NCBI RefSeq assembly: GCF_030316135.1
Contig: NZ_CP128185.1
Span: 2,976,001-3,040,000 of the forward strand
Reading direction: 5' to 3'
From: Aliiglaciecola sp. LCG003
Lineage (GTDB): Bacteria > Pseudomonadota > Gammaproteobacteria > Enterobacterales > Alteromonadaceae
DNA length: 64,000 bases
The position numbers and the translations under genes were made by a program. Each line of letters begins with the position of its first letter. Position 1 is the stretch's first letter. Below, piece by piece: positions 9,253 to 19,738 of the stretch. Under the pieces are notes generated by a model. It did no database searches. It was not told the DNA's origin and worked only from the letters and a program-made list of their open reading frames with translations.

Positions 9253-10141
9253 CTTGCTCTTCTTTAACCTGTTCTAATAACCAATGCCTAAATGTGGCAA
9301 TTTTGCCCAACTCGGCTTGCGATTGATGACACACCAAATAGTAACTACTTTTACTGATCAAGCGCTCTTCAAAGGGACAAACTAACCTTCCGGAGATAAG
9401 CTCTGGATGAGCCAGCACGCTATTGGCTAGCGCAATCCCCTGCCCCAACGCCGCTGCCTGCAAAACCATCATGGTGTGACTAAAAATCGGGCCTTGCTCT
9501 ACCTTTACTCCATTTACATGAAAATGACGGATCCAATTGCGCCAACTTTCCCGACTAGAATCATGTAGCAGACGATGATGTTTAAGATCATCCAATGTTT
9601 CCAAAGGTTTTTCACCGTCAAACAACAAGGGAGAACACACAGGAGTGAGAAACTCGGTGTGCAATTTATCAGCTTGCAACCCAGACCATTTCCCACGGCC
9701 ATAGTAAATAGCCACATCCACATCATCGGCTAAAAAACCATCATCAAAGTCGATGGCTTTGATTCTAACGTCGATATCAGGATAAGCCTGGCTAAACTGA
9801 TGAATTCTGGGAACCAACCATTGGATCGCAAAACTAGGTGGCATAGCGACAGTAATGGCCCCTTTGGCGCCTGATGCCAAAAGCTTAGCGGTGGCTAAGT
9901 GCAGCGACTCAAACAACTCTTTCAGGTCGAGATAATAACCCTGCCCTTGTTCTGTAAGCAGTAGCGAGCGATTTTTGCGCAAAAATAATTTAATCGATAA
10001 AAAATCTTCTAGGCTTTTAATTTGATGACTGACTGCAGCTTGAGTCACAAATAGCTCATCTGCAGCTTTAGTAAAACTGAGGTGTCTCGCGGCAGCTTCA
10101 AATGCTCTAAGTGCGTTTAACGGCGGTAATCTGCGGTTCAT
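9236..10141 (-). CDS. gcvA: LysR-family regulator, GcvA-like
   Basis: A 301-residue LysR-type transcription factor. The N-terminus MNRRLPPLNALRAFEAAARH followed by the winged helix-turn-helix LSFTKAADELFVTQAAVSHQ is characteristic of the GcvA/AmpR subgroup. The rest is a type 2 periplasmic-binding-fold effector domain. GcvA controls the glycine cleavage operon in E. coli; whether this one does so cannot be seen here. Synteny with ygdD and rlmM supports true orthology. The upstream 240 bp is AT-rich and may contain an autoregulatory site. Confidence 0.85.
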   Translation of the reverse strand: MNRRLPPLNALRAFEAAARHLSFTKAADELFVTQAAVSHQIKSLEDFLSIKLFLRKNRSLLLTEQGQGYYLDLKELFESLHLATAKLLASGAKGAITVAMPPSFAIQWLVPRIHQFSQAYPDIDVRIKAIDFDDGFLADDVDVAIYYGRGKWSGLQADKLHTEFLTPVCSPLLFDGEKPLETLDDLKHHRLLHDSSRESWRNWIRHFHVNGVKVEQGPIFSHTMMVLQAAALGQGIALANSVLAHPELISGRLVCPFEERLISKSSYYLVCHQSQAELGKIATFRHWLLEQVKEEQDEYFR

Positions 10142-10383
10142 CAGACTCTATGACTTATCTTTACTTAGTTGTCCCTAGTTTACCCTAAAGATCCTATCAA
10201 TTCATTAGTTTATCTAATACTAAAAAATAAAAAATGTCATTTTAACCCATATCAAATACAGCCTAAAATACAATCAACATTAAAAATATAAGATTAAAAA
10301 CATAACCTTAACAATCTCTCATTGCTAAGGAAATATATCAAAACAGCTAATTTCAGTTTAAAAATATTAACCAAGGACTCACT

Positions 10384-10665
10384 ATGAAAAATTTAAGATC
10401 CTCCGTTTTGGGGCTAATCCTGTTAGCAGCTTCAACCAATCCAGTTGGGGCCAGCGAGCAGAATGTGGAATCGATAGCGTTGTCTACCACCATAGACATG
10501 CTTTTAGCGCAAAATCTTCTCGAAGTACAAGACTTTGATTTTACTACTGATAACCAGAAATTGGTGCTAAGTATGCCGATTAATTCTGTTTCTTCTGATG
10601 AGAGTACACAACTTCTGAACAATCCATCACAAGAAGCGCCTACAGCAGGGATTATTGCAGAATAA
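10384..10665 (+). CDS. Small secreted protein of unknown function
   Basis: A 93-residue product with a clear Sec signal peptide (MKNLRSSVLGLILLAASTN, likely cleaved after PVGA-S). The mature part of about 70 residues is acidic, has no cysteine and is rich in Ser, Asn and Gln. AAGGA at about 10373-10377 sits a suitable distance before the ATG, which supports translation. I recognise no family. It is alone on its strand between the divergent gcvA-like gene and convergent kdsA. It is probably a lineage-restricted periplasmic protein. Confidence 0.6.
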   Translation: MKNLRSSVLGLILLAASTNPVGASEQNVESIALSTTIDMLLAQNLLEVQDFDFTTDNQKLVLSMPINSVSSDESTQLLNNPSQEAPTAGIIAE

Positions 10666-10688
10666 CCCACTGCTGTGAGGATAAATAG

Positions 10689-11567
<879 letters not shown>

Positions 11568-11649
11568 TTAGCAAAGGATAGTAACAAGTTAGACCACTGA
11601 TTAGAACCATATAAGCGCGGGCCGCTTCACAATCTGCGCTGCAAGACTG

Positions 11650-12489
11650 CTAGTGTAATATCAGCCCGTGTTGATAATCCCAATGCCGCATTTGTAACTT
11701 AAGTAGTTGCGCAGCGGGGTCTTGGGGGCAATGCTTAATAAAAAACTGATAATCAGCTTTTGCCACTTGAGGACAATCTAATTGATGCAATAAAAAGCCT
11801 CTATCACGTCGCTCGTAAGGATCATTTGGGCACAAGTTAATTAGCATTTCTACCGCACCCAATGCCTTTTGATAATTTTGCTCGCGGATAAAGGATGCTT
11901 TAAGGTTGTGCAACAGGCGAATCACGATCTCTTCCACGCTAGCCGCTTGCATCACCTCGTTAGGTATAGCGTCGACATCGGTTTCGCCCACAATGCTAAA
12001 GTACAACACTTCTAATTCACTTTTACTCATGGGTTTACCGTTCAAGGGATCGATAAAAACGTCCACTTGATTGTGACTCTTAAAGCGAATTAAAAAATGC
12101 CCAGGAAAATTTATCCCTTCAACTTCAAAACCCAATTGCTTGGCTAGCGCACAAAAAATGATCCCCAAAGTAACGGGAATGCCGGTTCTATAATCGAGCA
12201 CTTGATCAAGTAAACTGTACCTAGAATTGAAAAAGTCGGTCTCATCGGCACTAAACGCAAACTTTTTATAAAATACATCTATAAATTGGTCAAATCGTGA
12301 TGGCTCATCACAATCATTACCAATCATCTTGCAGGCTTCTAGTGCCAACTGCTGAATTTTATCACTGTGCAACTCAACATCGCCGATGCCAGCAAATTGG
12401 CCAGCTATCACTAAGCTTGCACCGACCATATCTTGTTGACCTATCGCGCGTAGTAGGGATTCCACGGTATCCTCGGATAAAAACATCAT
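11650..12489 (-). CDS. sirB1: SirB1 family protein (transglutaminase-like plus TPR)
   Basis: A 279-residue protein with the SirB1/transglutaminase-like N-terminal domain. Features are FNSRYSLLDQVLDYRTGIPVTLGIIF, VEGINFPGHFLIRF and DVFIDPLNGKPMS, followed by a tetratricopeptide-like C-terminus (NYQKALGAVEMLINLCPNDPYERRDRGFL). The canonical catalytic Cys position is not obvious. Its biochemical function is unknown. It is part of the conserved prmC-sirB2-sirB1-kdsA arrangement and follows sirB2 by about 60 bp. Two adjacent ATGs (12489 and 12486) can both serve as start. Confidence 0.88.
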   Translation of the reverse strand: MMFLSEDTVESLLRAIGQQDMVGASLVIAGQFAGIGDVELHSDKIQQLALEACKMIGNDCDEPSRFDQFIDVFYKKFAFSADETDFFNSRYSLLDQVLDYRTGIPVTLGIIFCALAKQLGFEVEGINFPGHFLIRFKSHNQVDVFIDPLNGKPMSKSELEVLYFSIVGETDVDAIPNEVMQAASVEEIVIRLLHNLKASFIREQNYQKALGAVEMLINLCPNDPYERRDRGFLLHQLDCPQVAKADYQFFIKHCPQDPAAQLLKLQMRHWDYQHGLILH

Positions 12490-12549
12490 ATATCTCTGTT
12501 ATCGGAATCGGGTACTACTTCTTGAAACGGATTTTGCTCAAATATGCAG

Positions 12550-12927
12550 TCATAGCATGAAAAGGGCGTGTTTAGTTACCGCCATTTTACCAGCCAGTGC
12601 CAAACACGCTATCGCCACACTAAATCCAATCCACTTTGAAAGGGTGCTGCGAGCAACTTTTAACACAAAGTATCCTACCCCTATATAGCCGACCACTAGA
12701 ATAATCTTTTGCCATAGCCAAGGATGATTGAGTGGATTAAATGGTGCCATGAAACAAAGTGCAATAGCCGAAACGAGCAAGAATGTGTCTACTATGTGCG
12801 GGGTTATTTTCACCCATTTAGCCTGTAACAGGCTGGAGTTTCTCATCAGCCATATATATCTCAAAACAAATAACAAAATGGATAGTGCTACCGTCGTAAG
12901 ATGGAAATGTTTAACTATTATGTACAT
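12550..12927 (-). CDS. sirB2: SirB2 family inner-membrane protein
   Basis: A 125-residue protein with four hydrophobic segments, starting MYIIVKHFHLTTVALSILLF and containing the SirB2-typical RYIWLMRNSSLLQAKWVKI and PHIVDTFLLVSAIALCF. The name goes back to a supposed link with Salmonella invasion gene regulation; the molecular role is not known. It lies in the conserved position upstream of sirB1, but is separated from prmC here by a response regulator gene. Confidence 0.88.
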   Translation of the reverse strand: MYIIVKHFHLTTVALSILLFVLRYIWLMRNSSLLQAKWVKITPHIVDTFLLVSAIALCFMAPFNPLNHPWLWQKIILVVGYIGVGYFVLKVARSTLSKWIGFSVAIACLALAGKMAVTKHALFML

Positions 12928-13137
12928 GTAACGCCCTAAATTATTATTTTAAGTGGACAACTAGCGGCAACCGCTGAGCTTGGCAAGTAATAAGACCGGC
13001 AGCCTTACAACAGTGATCACTCTATCTCAGTTGTTGGCTTAAATCGAGCAAGATAATCTGCTTTCTAGTTAAGTCGCTGAGCACAGTCGAATTAAATCTA
13101 TGACTTGCGCAATGACGGCTCAAGCCCTAAATATGAC

Positions 13138-14694
13138 TTAAGGCATCACCTCATCAGGATACTTTTTTTGGATACTTTCAATCCGCTCTATATTTTCAAT
13201 AAGTATATCCACCAACTTGGGATCAAAGTGCTTGCCGCTTTCGCCTTTAAACACTTTTAATACTTTGTCTAAAGGCCAAGCCTCTTTATGAAATAATTTG
13301 CTTCGTAATGCATCATACACATCAGCGATAGCAGTAATGCGGCTGAATATATGTATTTTGTCTCCCTTTAGGCCTCGCGGATATCCGCTACCATCCCAAT
13401 GCTCATGATGATCTCTGGCCACCATTGCCGCAGTTTGAATAATTGGACGACGAGATCCTTTTAGCAATTGATAGCCAATCTCTGCATGGCTGCGAGCGAT
13501 ATTACGTTCATCATCTGATAAAGGCCCAGGTTTACGGATAATATCCATAGGGACCTTCAGCTTACCTACATCATGGAGGGGAACGGCTAACTTGAGCATT
13601 TCAATCTGACAATCAGGTAAACCATACTCTGTGGCCAAAATGTGGCACATCTCTACCATTCTTTGGATATGTTTGCCGACGCTGAAGTGTCGTTCCATCG
13701 CCTGCCCTAAGCGTTCTATTATTTCTCGCTGGGTATCTTCGATATCTTTGGTGAGCAACACATTATCAAATGCAATTTGCACATTCTGACTAAAAATTTC
13801 GAGTAGTTTTTTGTCAATTTTATTCAGTTTTCTAGGTAATCCGGACAGGTACAACAAGGAACCATTGGTACTTTTTCCTTGGCAATATGCCGCCACAAAT
13901 TCGTCGCCATACACCATGGAATGATTTTTCAAGGCATCTTTACAGGCTTTGAGTCCACTGCCTTTGACCACATCCTGTAACAGCGCACCTTCTTGATTTT
14001 GGTATTCACCTTTGCCTGTAAATACATAGAATTTTTCAGGCTCTGGGCAATCAATAGGAATAGGACCCGCCACTGCTGAGGTAATGTAAGCGGCGTCCTG
14101 TGTGCCTCCTAATAAGGAAGAAAGTTGTTGGATAATGCCTTCAATAAAACTTTCTAATGAACGCAGGGTAAAAAGGTTGGCAGAGGCAGTAATGATTTTC
14201 TCTAACCCCTTGCGATTTTCTTCTATAACGGTGATGTCACGGTAAGAGCGCAAAGATGCAATAACGACGGTAAATAGTTTTTGTGCCGTCAATTCGGTTT
14301 TGGATTTATAATCATTGATGTCGTAGTTGACAATGACATCACGCTCTGGCGCCTGTCCAGGTTGGCCCGTGCGTAAAATGATGCGGGTAAAATGGTTGTC
14401 TAAATCATTACGAACATAATCAGCTACTTCCAGGCCAGCTTCGTCGGTTTCCATAACAACATCCAGCAATACCACGGCAATATCATCATGCTCCTGAAAA
14501 AGTTGTTTGGCTTCTTTTCCACTGTGGGCACTGATAAAAGTTAGCCCGCGGTCTAAAAAGACGAAATCATTTAAGGCTAATTTAGTGACAGCATGAACTT
14601 CAGGTTCATCATCAACAATCAACACCTTCCACGTGCCTCTTGGCTCTTCTATCGGTTCGTCCGTGTCCTCGGCAAAAAGAAATGTGTCTGACAT
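13138..14694 (-). CDS. Response regulator with DUF3369 and HD-GYP domains (c-di-GMP phosphodiesterase)
   Basis: A 518-residue two-component output protein. Residues about 20-145 form a receiver domain (VLIVDDEPEVHAVTKLAL, then VVLLDVVMET with the phospho-acceptor Asp). Next is a DUF3369 sensor-like domain. The C-terminus is an HD-GYP domain with HDVGKLKVP (about 373), HAEIGYQLL and the full HHEHWDGSGYPRGLKGD motif (about 430), so it should be an active cyclic-di-GMP phosphodiesterase. No histidine kinase is next to it. It sits between prmC and sirB2, interrupting a block that is otherwise conserved. Confidence 0.93.
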   Translation of the reverse strand: MSDTFLFAEDTDEPIEEPRGTWKVLIVDDEPEVHAVTKLALNDFVFLDRGLTFISAHSGKEAKQLFQEHDDIAVVLLDVVMETDEAGLEVADYVRNDLDNHFTRIILRTGQPGQAPERDVIVNYDINDYKSKTELTAQKLFTVVIASLRSYRDITVIEENRKGLEKIITASANLFTLRSLESFIEGIIQQLSSLLGGTQDAAYITSAVAGPIPIDCPEPEKFYVFTGKGEYQNQEGALLQDVVKGSGLKACKDALKNHSMVYGDEFVAAYCQGKSTNGSLLYLSGLPRKLNKIDKKLLEIFSQNVQIAFDNVLLTKDIEDTQREIIERLGQAMERHFSVGKHIQRMVEMCHILATEYGLPDCQIEMLKLAVPLHDVGKLKVPMDIIRKPGPLSDDERNIARSHAEIGYQLLKGSRRPIIQTAAMVARDHHEHWDGSGYPRGLKGDKIHIFSRITAIADVYDALRSKLFHKEAWPLDKVLKVFKGESGKHFDPKLVDILIENIERIESIQKKYPDEVMP

Positions 14695-14801
14695 TCAATG
14701 ACCCTGCAATCCTATAATTTGCCTAAATTTAACATCAAGTTATCGATTAAACCACTAACACTATTGAAAAAACCGAGTTGATGTTAAATAAATAGTAAAA
14801 A

Positions 14802-15647
14802 TCAAACTACTTTACGGGCAGCGCTAATACGAGTGACGCCATTTAGGTCCTCTGCATGGAAGATATTTTGATAACCTGAATTGAGAAATAACTTGGCAAT
14901 CTCGGGGGCTTGCCCTAAGCCATGCTCTAACATAAGCCATCCTTTGGAGGATAAATAAGAGGTAGCATTTTTTACAATTTGAGTGATGTCATCTAATCCA
15001 GTGCTCCCTGAGGTTAACGCTGAAGCAGGCTCAAATCTAACATCGCCTTGAGCTAAATACGGACTGTCAGACTCAACATAAGGAGGGTTCGAAACAATTA
15101 AATCGAAGGATTGCAGGGGGATTTGCTCAAACCAGTTACTTTGTAAAAAAGTCACCTGCTCTAAGTGATTTTTAACCCCATTGGATTTTGCCAACTGCAC
15201 TGCTTTAGCACTAAAATCTGCGCCTGTTATTTGCCAATCAGCTTGTTCACTGGCCAGCGACAAAGCAATTGCCCCAGTCCCTGTACCTAGGTCCAACACG
15301 CGGGCTTCGCGGGGTAAATCTAGTTGCAAGGCTTGTTCAATCAGTAATTCTGTTTCAGGGCGCGGAATTAAGGTATCAGGTGTAACATTCAACGACAAGG
15401 TCCAAAAGTCACGATATCCAATTAAATGGGCGACCGGATGACCCACTTTACGTTGTTGGACTAAATCTCGAAATTGCTTCTCTGGCGTTTCATCAATGCT
15501 TTTGTCCGGCCAAGTCATCAGTTGCGTGATGCTTAAGTTAGTGCAATGACTAAGTAATATCCGGGCATCAAGCCTAGGACTTTCGCCTAAAGCTAACTGG
15601 ACTATTGCCCAGTCTAATAGTTGTTGAATTGACATTAACGAGCTCAA
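14802..15647 (-). CDS. prmC: Release factor glutamine methyltransferase
   Basis: PrmC methylates the glutamine of the GGQ motif in release factors RF1 and RF2, using SAM. Visible are the SAM site VLDLGTGTGAIALSLA and the substrate-binding NPPY motif in LIVSNPPYVES, with the N-terminal helical recognition domain before them. The 281-residue length matches E. coli (277). It starts 7 bp after the stop of prfA, which encodes its substrate RF1, so the two are co-expressed. Confidence 0.96.
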   Translation of the reverse strand: MSSLMSIQQLLDWAIVQLALGESPRLDARILLSHCTNLSITQLMTWPDKSIDETPEKQFRDLVQQRKVGHPVAHLIGYRDFWTLSLNVTPDTLIPRPETELLIEQALQLDLPREARVLDLGTGTGAIALSLASEQADWQITGADFSAKAVQLAKSNGVKNHLEQVTFLQSNWFEQIPLQSFDLIVSNPPYVESDSPYLAQGDVRFEPASALTSGSTGLDDITQIVKNATSYLSSKGWLMLEHGLGQAPEIAKLFLNSGYQNIFHAEDLNGVTRISAARKVV

Positions 15648-15654
15648 AGCAATT

Positions 15655-16740
15655 TTAATGATCCGATAGTGATGCTAGCAAATCGGCCTGATGTTCTTGT
15701 CTGATTGGCTCTAACAATGCATTTACATCGCCGGCAATAACGTCATCAAGTTTATATAAGGTTAAGTTGATGCGGTGATCTGTTACTCGTCCCTGGGGAA
15801 AGTTATAGGTCCGGATCCGCTCAGAACGATCACCACTTCCAACCAAATTACGTCGTGTGGAAGCTTCTTCGGCATTGCGTTTATCTTCTTCTATCTGATT
15901 CAGCCTAGCTTGCAATACCGACATCGCTTTAGCTCGGTTTTTATGTTGTGAACGTTCATCCTGACACTCCACCACAACCCCAGAAGGAATGTGAGTTAAA
16001 CGTATAGCAGAATCAGTTTTATTGACGTGCTGACCACCGGCACCAGATGCTCTGAAGGTATCAACCCGTAAATCAGCCGGGTTAATTGAAATCGCTTCAG
16101 ATTCAGGGATTTCAGGTAGTACGGCTACCGTACAAGCTGATGTATGAATCCGTCCTTGGGATTCGGTTTCAGGTACACGTTGCACCCTATGTCCACCGGA
16201 TTCAAACTTCATTACTCCATAGGCGCCATCACCAATGATATTAGCCACAACTTCTTTATAACCACCATGTTCGCCTTCGTTGGCATTAACCAACTCTAGG
16301 CGCCATCCTTGGGTTTCGGCATAACGACTATACATACGGAATAAGTCGCCAGCGAAAATGGCGGCTTCATCACCACCGGCTCCTGCTCTGATTTCTAAGA
16401 AACAGTTACTTTCATCATTTGGATCTTTAGGCAAGAGTAATATTTGCAATTCAGTTTCTAAACTTTCAATACTCGACTTTGCAGCTTTATATTCCTCCTG
16501 CGCCATTTCGCGCATTTCGGCATCATCTTCTTGCATCATTTCTTGCGCGGATGAGAGATCCTGTTGAGCTTGTTGATACTGCTTAAAAGCTTTCACCACA
16601 TCTTCAAGTTGCGAATATTCTTTCGATAAGGCTCTAAATTTATTTTGATCAGCAATGATTTCGGCATTGCTTAACAAAGCTTGCACTTCTTCAAATCGCT
16701 CTATTAAGGATTCTAACTTGCTGACGACTGAGTCTTTCAT
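15655..16740 (-). CDS. prfA: Peptide chain release factor 1
   Basis: RF1 ends translation at UAA and UAG. The GGQ peptidyl-tRNA hydrolysis motif is in [17 protein letters not shown]. The stop-codon recognition segment reads [15 protein letters not shown], a P-x-T motif with Glu where E. coli has Ala. The 361-residue length matches E. coli (360). The gene is 11 bp downstream of hemA and 7 bp upstream of prmC, the standard hemA-prfA-prmC operon. Confidence 0.97.
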   Translation of the reverse strand: MKDSVVSKLESLIERFEEVQALLSNAEIIADQNKFRALSKEYSQLEDVVKAFKQYQQAQQDLSSAQEMMQEDDAEMREMAQEEYKAAKSSIESLETELQILLLPKDPNDESNCFLEIRAGAGGDEAAIFAGDLFRMYSRYAETQGWRLELVNANEGEHGGYKEVVANIIGDGAYGVMKFESGGHRVQRVPETESQGRIHTSACTVAVLPEIPESEAISINPADLRVDTFRASGAGGQHVNKTDSAIRLTHIPSGVVVECQDERSQHKNRAKAMSVLQARLNQIEEDKRNAEEASTRRNLVGSGDRSERIRTYNFPQGRVTDHRINLTLYKLDDVIAGDVNALLEPIRQEHQADLLASLSDH

Positions 16741-16751
16741 GGTGTTCCTGT

Positions 16752-18017
16752 TTAATCTTGTTGTTCAGACTGCAACCCTAAGGTGTTTTTTAGGATGGAC
16801 AGTGTTTGCTCATCTTGCTCAGAGGCTGCTTGATTTAAGGCCTTTGTTGGAGCATGTAACAACGCATTAGTTAATTTGTTGGACAATTCTATCACCACTT
16901 GTTGGGGGTCTTTACCCTCTGCAAGCTGACTGAGTGCCCGTTCTTGTAGCTTTTCTTTGATCTCATAATTCTGTTGGCGGAAGGTTTTTAAGGTATCCAC
17001 CGATGCTTGCGAGTTTTGCCAGTTATAAAACTCTTTTACTTGCAGTTGAATAATATTTTCAGCTTCGTCTGCAGCTTGCTGTCGATTAGCAAGATTCTGT
17101 TCAACAATATGTTGTAAATCATCCACACTATATAAATAGGCATCATCAAGTTCAGCCACTTCGCTTTCGATATCCCGCGGAACTGCTAGGTCAACAAAGA
17201 AGATAGGCTTGTGTTTGCGATCTTTCAAGGCACTTTCCACCATACCCTTACCTATGATGGGCAAGGTACTGGCGGTAGAACTGATAACAATATCCGCTTG
17301 ATGCAAGATACTCGGCACCTGCGCCAACGTGACGACTTCTGCGCCTATCTGCTGAGCCAACTCCTGTGCTCGACTCAAAGTCCGGTTGGCCACGGTAATT
17401 TTCTGCACCGATTGCTCATTAAGATGCTTACCCACCAACTCTATGGTTTCGCCAGCACCAATCAATAACACATTGGTTTTAGCTAACGAGGAAAATATTT
17501 GTTTTGACAGTTGTACCGCTGCAAATGCCACTGAAACAGCATTGGCGCCGATGTCAGTGTCAGAACGGACTTTTTTGGCTACGCTAAAAATATGTTGAAA
17601 CAGCCGTTCAAAATGCCCTTGGATGGCTCCGGAGTTTTTCGCACTCATATAGGCCTGTTTCACTTGGCCGAGTATCTGCGGCTCACCTAATATTAACGAG
17701 TCCAATCCACTGGCTACGCGCATTATGTGTTCAATCGCCTGACGACTTTCAAATAAATAGCTGTTGTTGGCGATATCACCAGCGGCCACACCATGAAATT
17801 GGGCCAGCCAATTAACTACATCATCCTTATTGATCCGGTCGGCGGCAACATAAAGTTCGGTACGATTACAAGTAGATAAAATCACTGACTCTTCAGCGCC
17901 CAATGACTGGCGTAGGGATGACAGCGCGCTAACGATTGATTCAGGTGCAAAGGCGACCTTCTCTCGCAGTACGACAGATGCTGTTTTGTGATTAATACCT
18001 AGCGCGATTAACGTCAT
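16752..18017 (-). CDS. hemA: Glutamyl-tRNA reductase
   Basis: HemA reduces glutamyl-tRNA(Glu) to glutamate-1-semialdehyde, the first committed step of haem synthesis by the C5 pathway. The catalytic cysteine is in [12 protein letters not shown] (about residue 50). The NADPH-binding part has [13 protein letters not shown], and the C-terminal dimerisation helix is long and charged. The N-terminus [15 protein letters not shown] is diagnostic. At 421 residues it matches E. coli (418). It is the first gene of the operon and is divergent from lolB across a 123-bp gap that must hold promoters for both. Confidence 0.97.
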   Translation of the reverse strand: MTLIALGINHKTASVVLREKVAFAPESIVSALSSLRQSLGAEESVILSTCNRTELYVAADRINKDDVVNWLAQFHGVAAGDIANNSYLFESRQAIEHIMRVASGLDSLILGEPQILGQVKQAYMSAKNSGAIQGHFERLFQHIFSVAKKVRSDTDIGANAVSVAFAAVQLSKQIFSSLAKTNVLLIGAGETIELVGKHLNEQSVQKITVANRTLSRAQELAQQIGAEVVTLAQVPSILHQADIVISSTASTLPIIGKGMVESALKDRKHKPIFFVDLAVPRDIESEVAELDDAYLYSVDDLQHIVEQNLANRQQAADEAENIIQLQVKEFYNWQNSQASVDTLKTFRQQNYEIKEKLQERALSQLAEGKDPQQVVIELSNKLTNALLHAPTKALNQAASEQDEQTLSILKNTLGLQSEQQD

Positions 18018-18140
18018 TCAGAAAGGCTGAAAATGTCCAAAGTTGTTGGGAGCGGCATTGTACGCAAAAGCCAAAACTATTGAAAGTATCTAACCTTCTG
18101 TGTTCCCATATAACCTAGTAAAACTTCATAAAGATTAGAT

Positions 18141-18749
18141 TTGATGAGAATTGTTGGGCTAGCAATAGGTATTATTTGCGTTTTGTTGCTAAATGGCTGC
18201 GCAAGCAAGCGCATTCAAAACCAGAGTGTTGATAGTGTGGCCCATCAGCAAGCCCTCAGTGAGTTCAATCATTGGAAGATCAAGGGCCGTATGGCGTTTA
18301 AAAGCGCAGATGAAAAATTCAGTGCCTATGTTAGATGGGAGCAGCTAGATCAGCAGTATGATCTGCAGCTAAATACCTTTATTGGCACCACCTTGATGTC
18401 AATGGAAGGCTATCCAGGTTATGCTAAACTTGAAGCCGATGATAAAACCTATACCGATGTGAATGCCTCTGATCTTATCCAGCGTATTACCGGATGGAAT
18501 ATTCCAGTCGCAAAACTATCTATGTGGGTAAAGGGTCAACATAGCGACCAAGAATCAATAATCTATGACGATTTAGGTTTGGTGAATCAATTAGTGTCGA
18601 AGTGTAAAAGGTGCTCACCTTGGATATTGACCTATTCAAAATATAAATTAGTCGATGAACTACTGCTCCCCCACCAAATAGAATTAGTTAATCGTAAAGA
18701 CAAGCAAAATCAAATCAAAATAAAAATCACTTCATGGCAGAAATTATAA
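18141..18749 (+). CDS. lolB: Outer-membrane lipoprotein receptor LolB
   Basis: LolB accepts lipoproteins from LolA and inserts them in the outer membrane. The lipoprotein signal peptide ends in the lipobox LLLNGCAS with the acylated Cys at residue 20. The mature part shows HWKIKGRMAFKSADEKFSAYVRWEQ, matching the start of the LolB half-barrel. At 202 residues it is close to E. coli (207). It is divergent from hemA and directly precedes ispE, the conserved gammaproteobacterial order hemA, lolB, ispE, prs. Confidence 0.94.
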   Translation: MMRIVGLAIGIICVLLLNGCASKRIQNQSVDSVAHQQALSEFNHWKIKGRMAFKSADEKFSAYVRWEQLDQQYDLQLNTFIGTTLMSMEGYPGYAKLEADDKTYTDVNASDLIQRITGWNIPVAKLSMWVKGQHSDQESIIYDDLGLVNQLVSKCKRCSPWILTYSKYKLVDELLLPHQIELVNRKDKQNQIKIKITSWQKL

Positions 18750-18751
18750 CG

Positions 18752-19612
18752 ATGTCAAATGAAACCCAGTTGGAATGGTGGCCAAGCCCAGCCAAACTCA
18801 ATCTTTTTCTACATATCACTGGCCGAAACCCGCAGGGTTACCACCTATTGCAGAGTCTCTTCCAAATGGTTGATGTGGGCGATAGGCTAGCGTTTAAAGT
18901 CAACCAAAGCGGCATTATTAACCTGCAAACCGTATTACAAGATGTTCCTGCCGAGCAAAACCTGATTGTTAAAGCGGCTAAATTGCTCCAGCACTACACT
19001 AAGACCTCGGCTGGCTGTGATATTTGGCTGGATAAAGTATTGCCGATGGGCGGCGGCATTGGCGGCGGCTCATCTAATGCCGCAACCACGCTAGTGGCGT
19101 TGAATTATTTATGGAATACTAACTTACCTTCACATGTGTTGTCTGAGCTTGGTCTCCAATTAGGTGCGGATGTACCTATTTTTATTCAGGGTAAAACGGC
19201 CTTTGCCGAAGGCGTAGGCGAAATTATTTCACCGGTAGAGCTCAAAACCCAATACTATTTAATCGTATTCCCTAATTGCCACGTGTCTACCGCTGAGGTT
19301 TTTGCTGCTGCAGATTTACCCAGAAATACCCCCAAAATAGCCTGGTCCGATTATTCTTTTGAGCAAACTCATAATGATTGCCAGAAATTAGTCAGTCAAC
19401 GCTATCCTAAAGTTGCAAATTTATTAGCGCACTTGTTAGAATACGCGCCGTCGAGAATGACCGGAACAGGCGCCTGCTTATTCGCCATTTTTGACACTAA
19501 CAACCAAGCACAACAGGTTAAAGATACTTTGCCGGAAGATTGTCAGGCTTTTATAGCCAAAGGAGTGAATAATTCTCCTTTATGTGATCATTTAGCAAAA
19601 AAATCCGGCTGA
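18752..19612 (+). CDS. ispE: 4-diphosphocytidyl-2-C-methyl-D-erythritol kinase
   Basis: IspE phosphorylates CDP-methylerythritol in the MEP pathway of isoprenoid synthesis. The GHMP-kinase phosphate loop is PMGGGIGGGSSNAATTL, the N-terminus is WPSPAKLNLFLHITGRNPQG, and the C-terminal motif is SRMTGTGACLFAIF. The frame also has an ATG at 18734 overlapping lolB, but the one at 18752 gives an N-terminus closer to the family and starts 2 bp after the lolB stop. This choice is not certain. Confidence 0.95.
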   Translation: MSNETQLEWWPSPAKLNLFLHITGRNPQGYHLLQSLFQMVDVGDRLAFKVNQSGIINLQTVLQDVPAEQNLIVKAAKLLQHYTKTSAGCDIWLDKVLPMGGGIGGGSSNAATTLVALNYLWNTNLPSHVLSELGLQLGADVPIFIQGKTAFAEGVGEIISPVELKTQYYLIVFPNCHVSTAEVFAAADLPRNTPKIAWSDYSFEQTHNDCQKLVSQRYPKVANLLAHLLEYAPSRMTGTGACLFAIFDTNNQAQQVKDTLPEDCQAFIAKGVNNSPLCDHLAKKSG

Positions 19613-19738
19613 ATTTATTACTTTAGTTTATGCTGATGTAATGATGTTAAGACAGCCGACCAATTGACAACTGTTGCTAAGGTTTAGCATTTAAGCGCAT
19701 TTGTTGCCCCCTAACTATTCGCACTGAGGAATTTTCTT

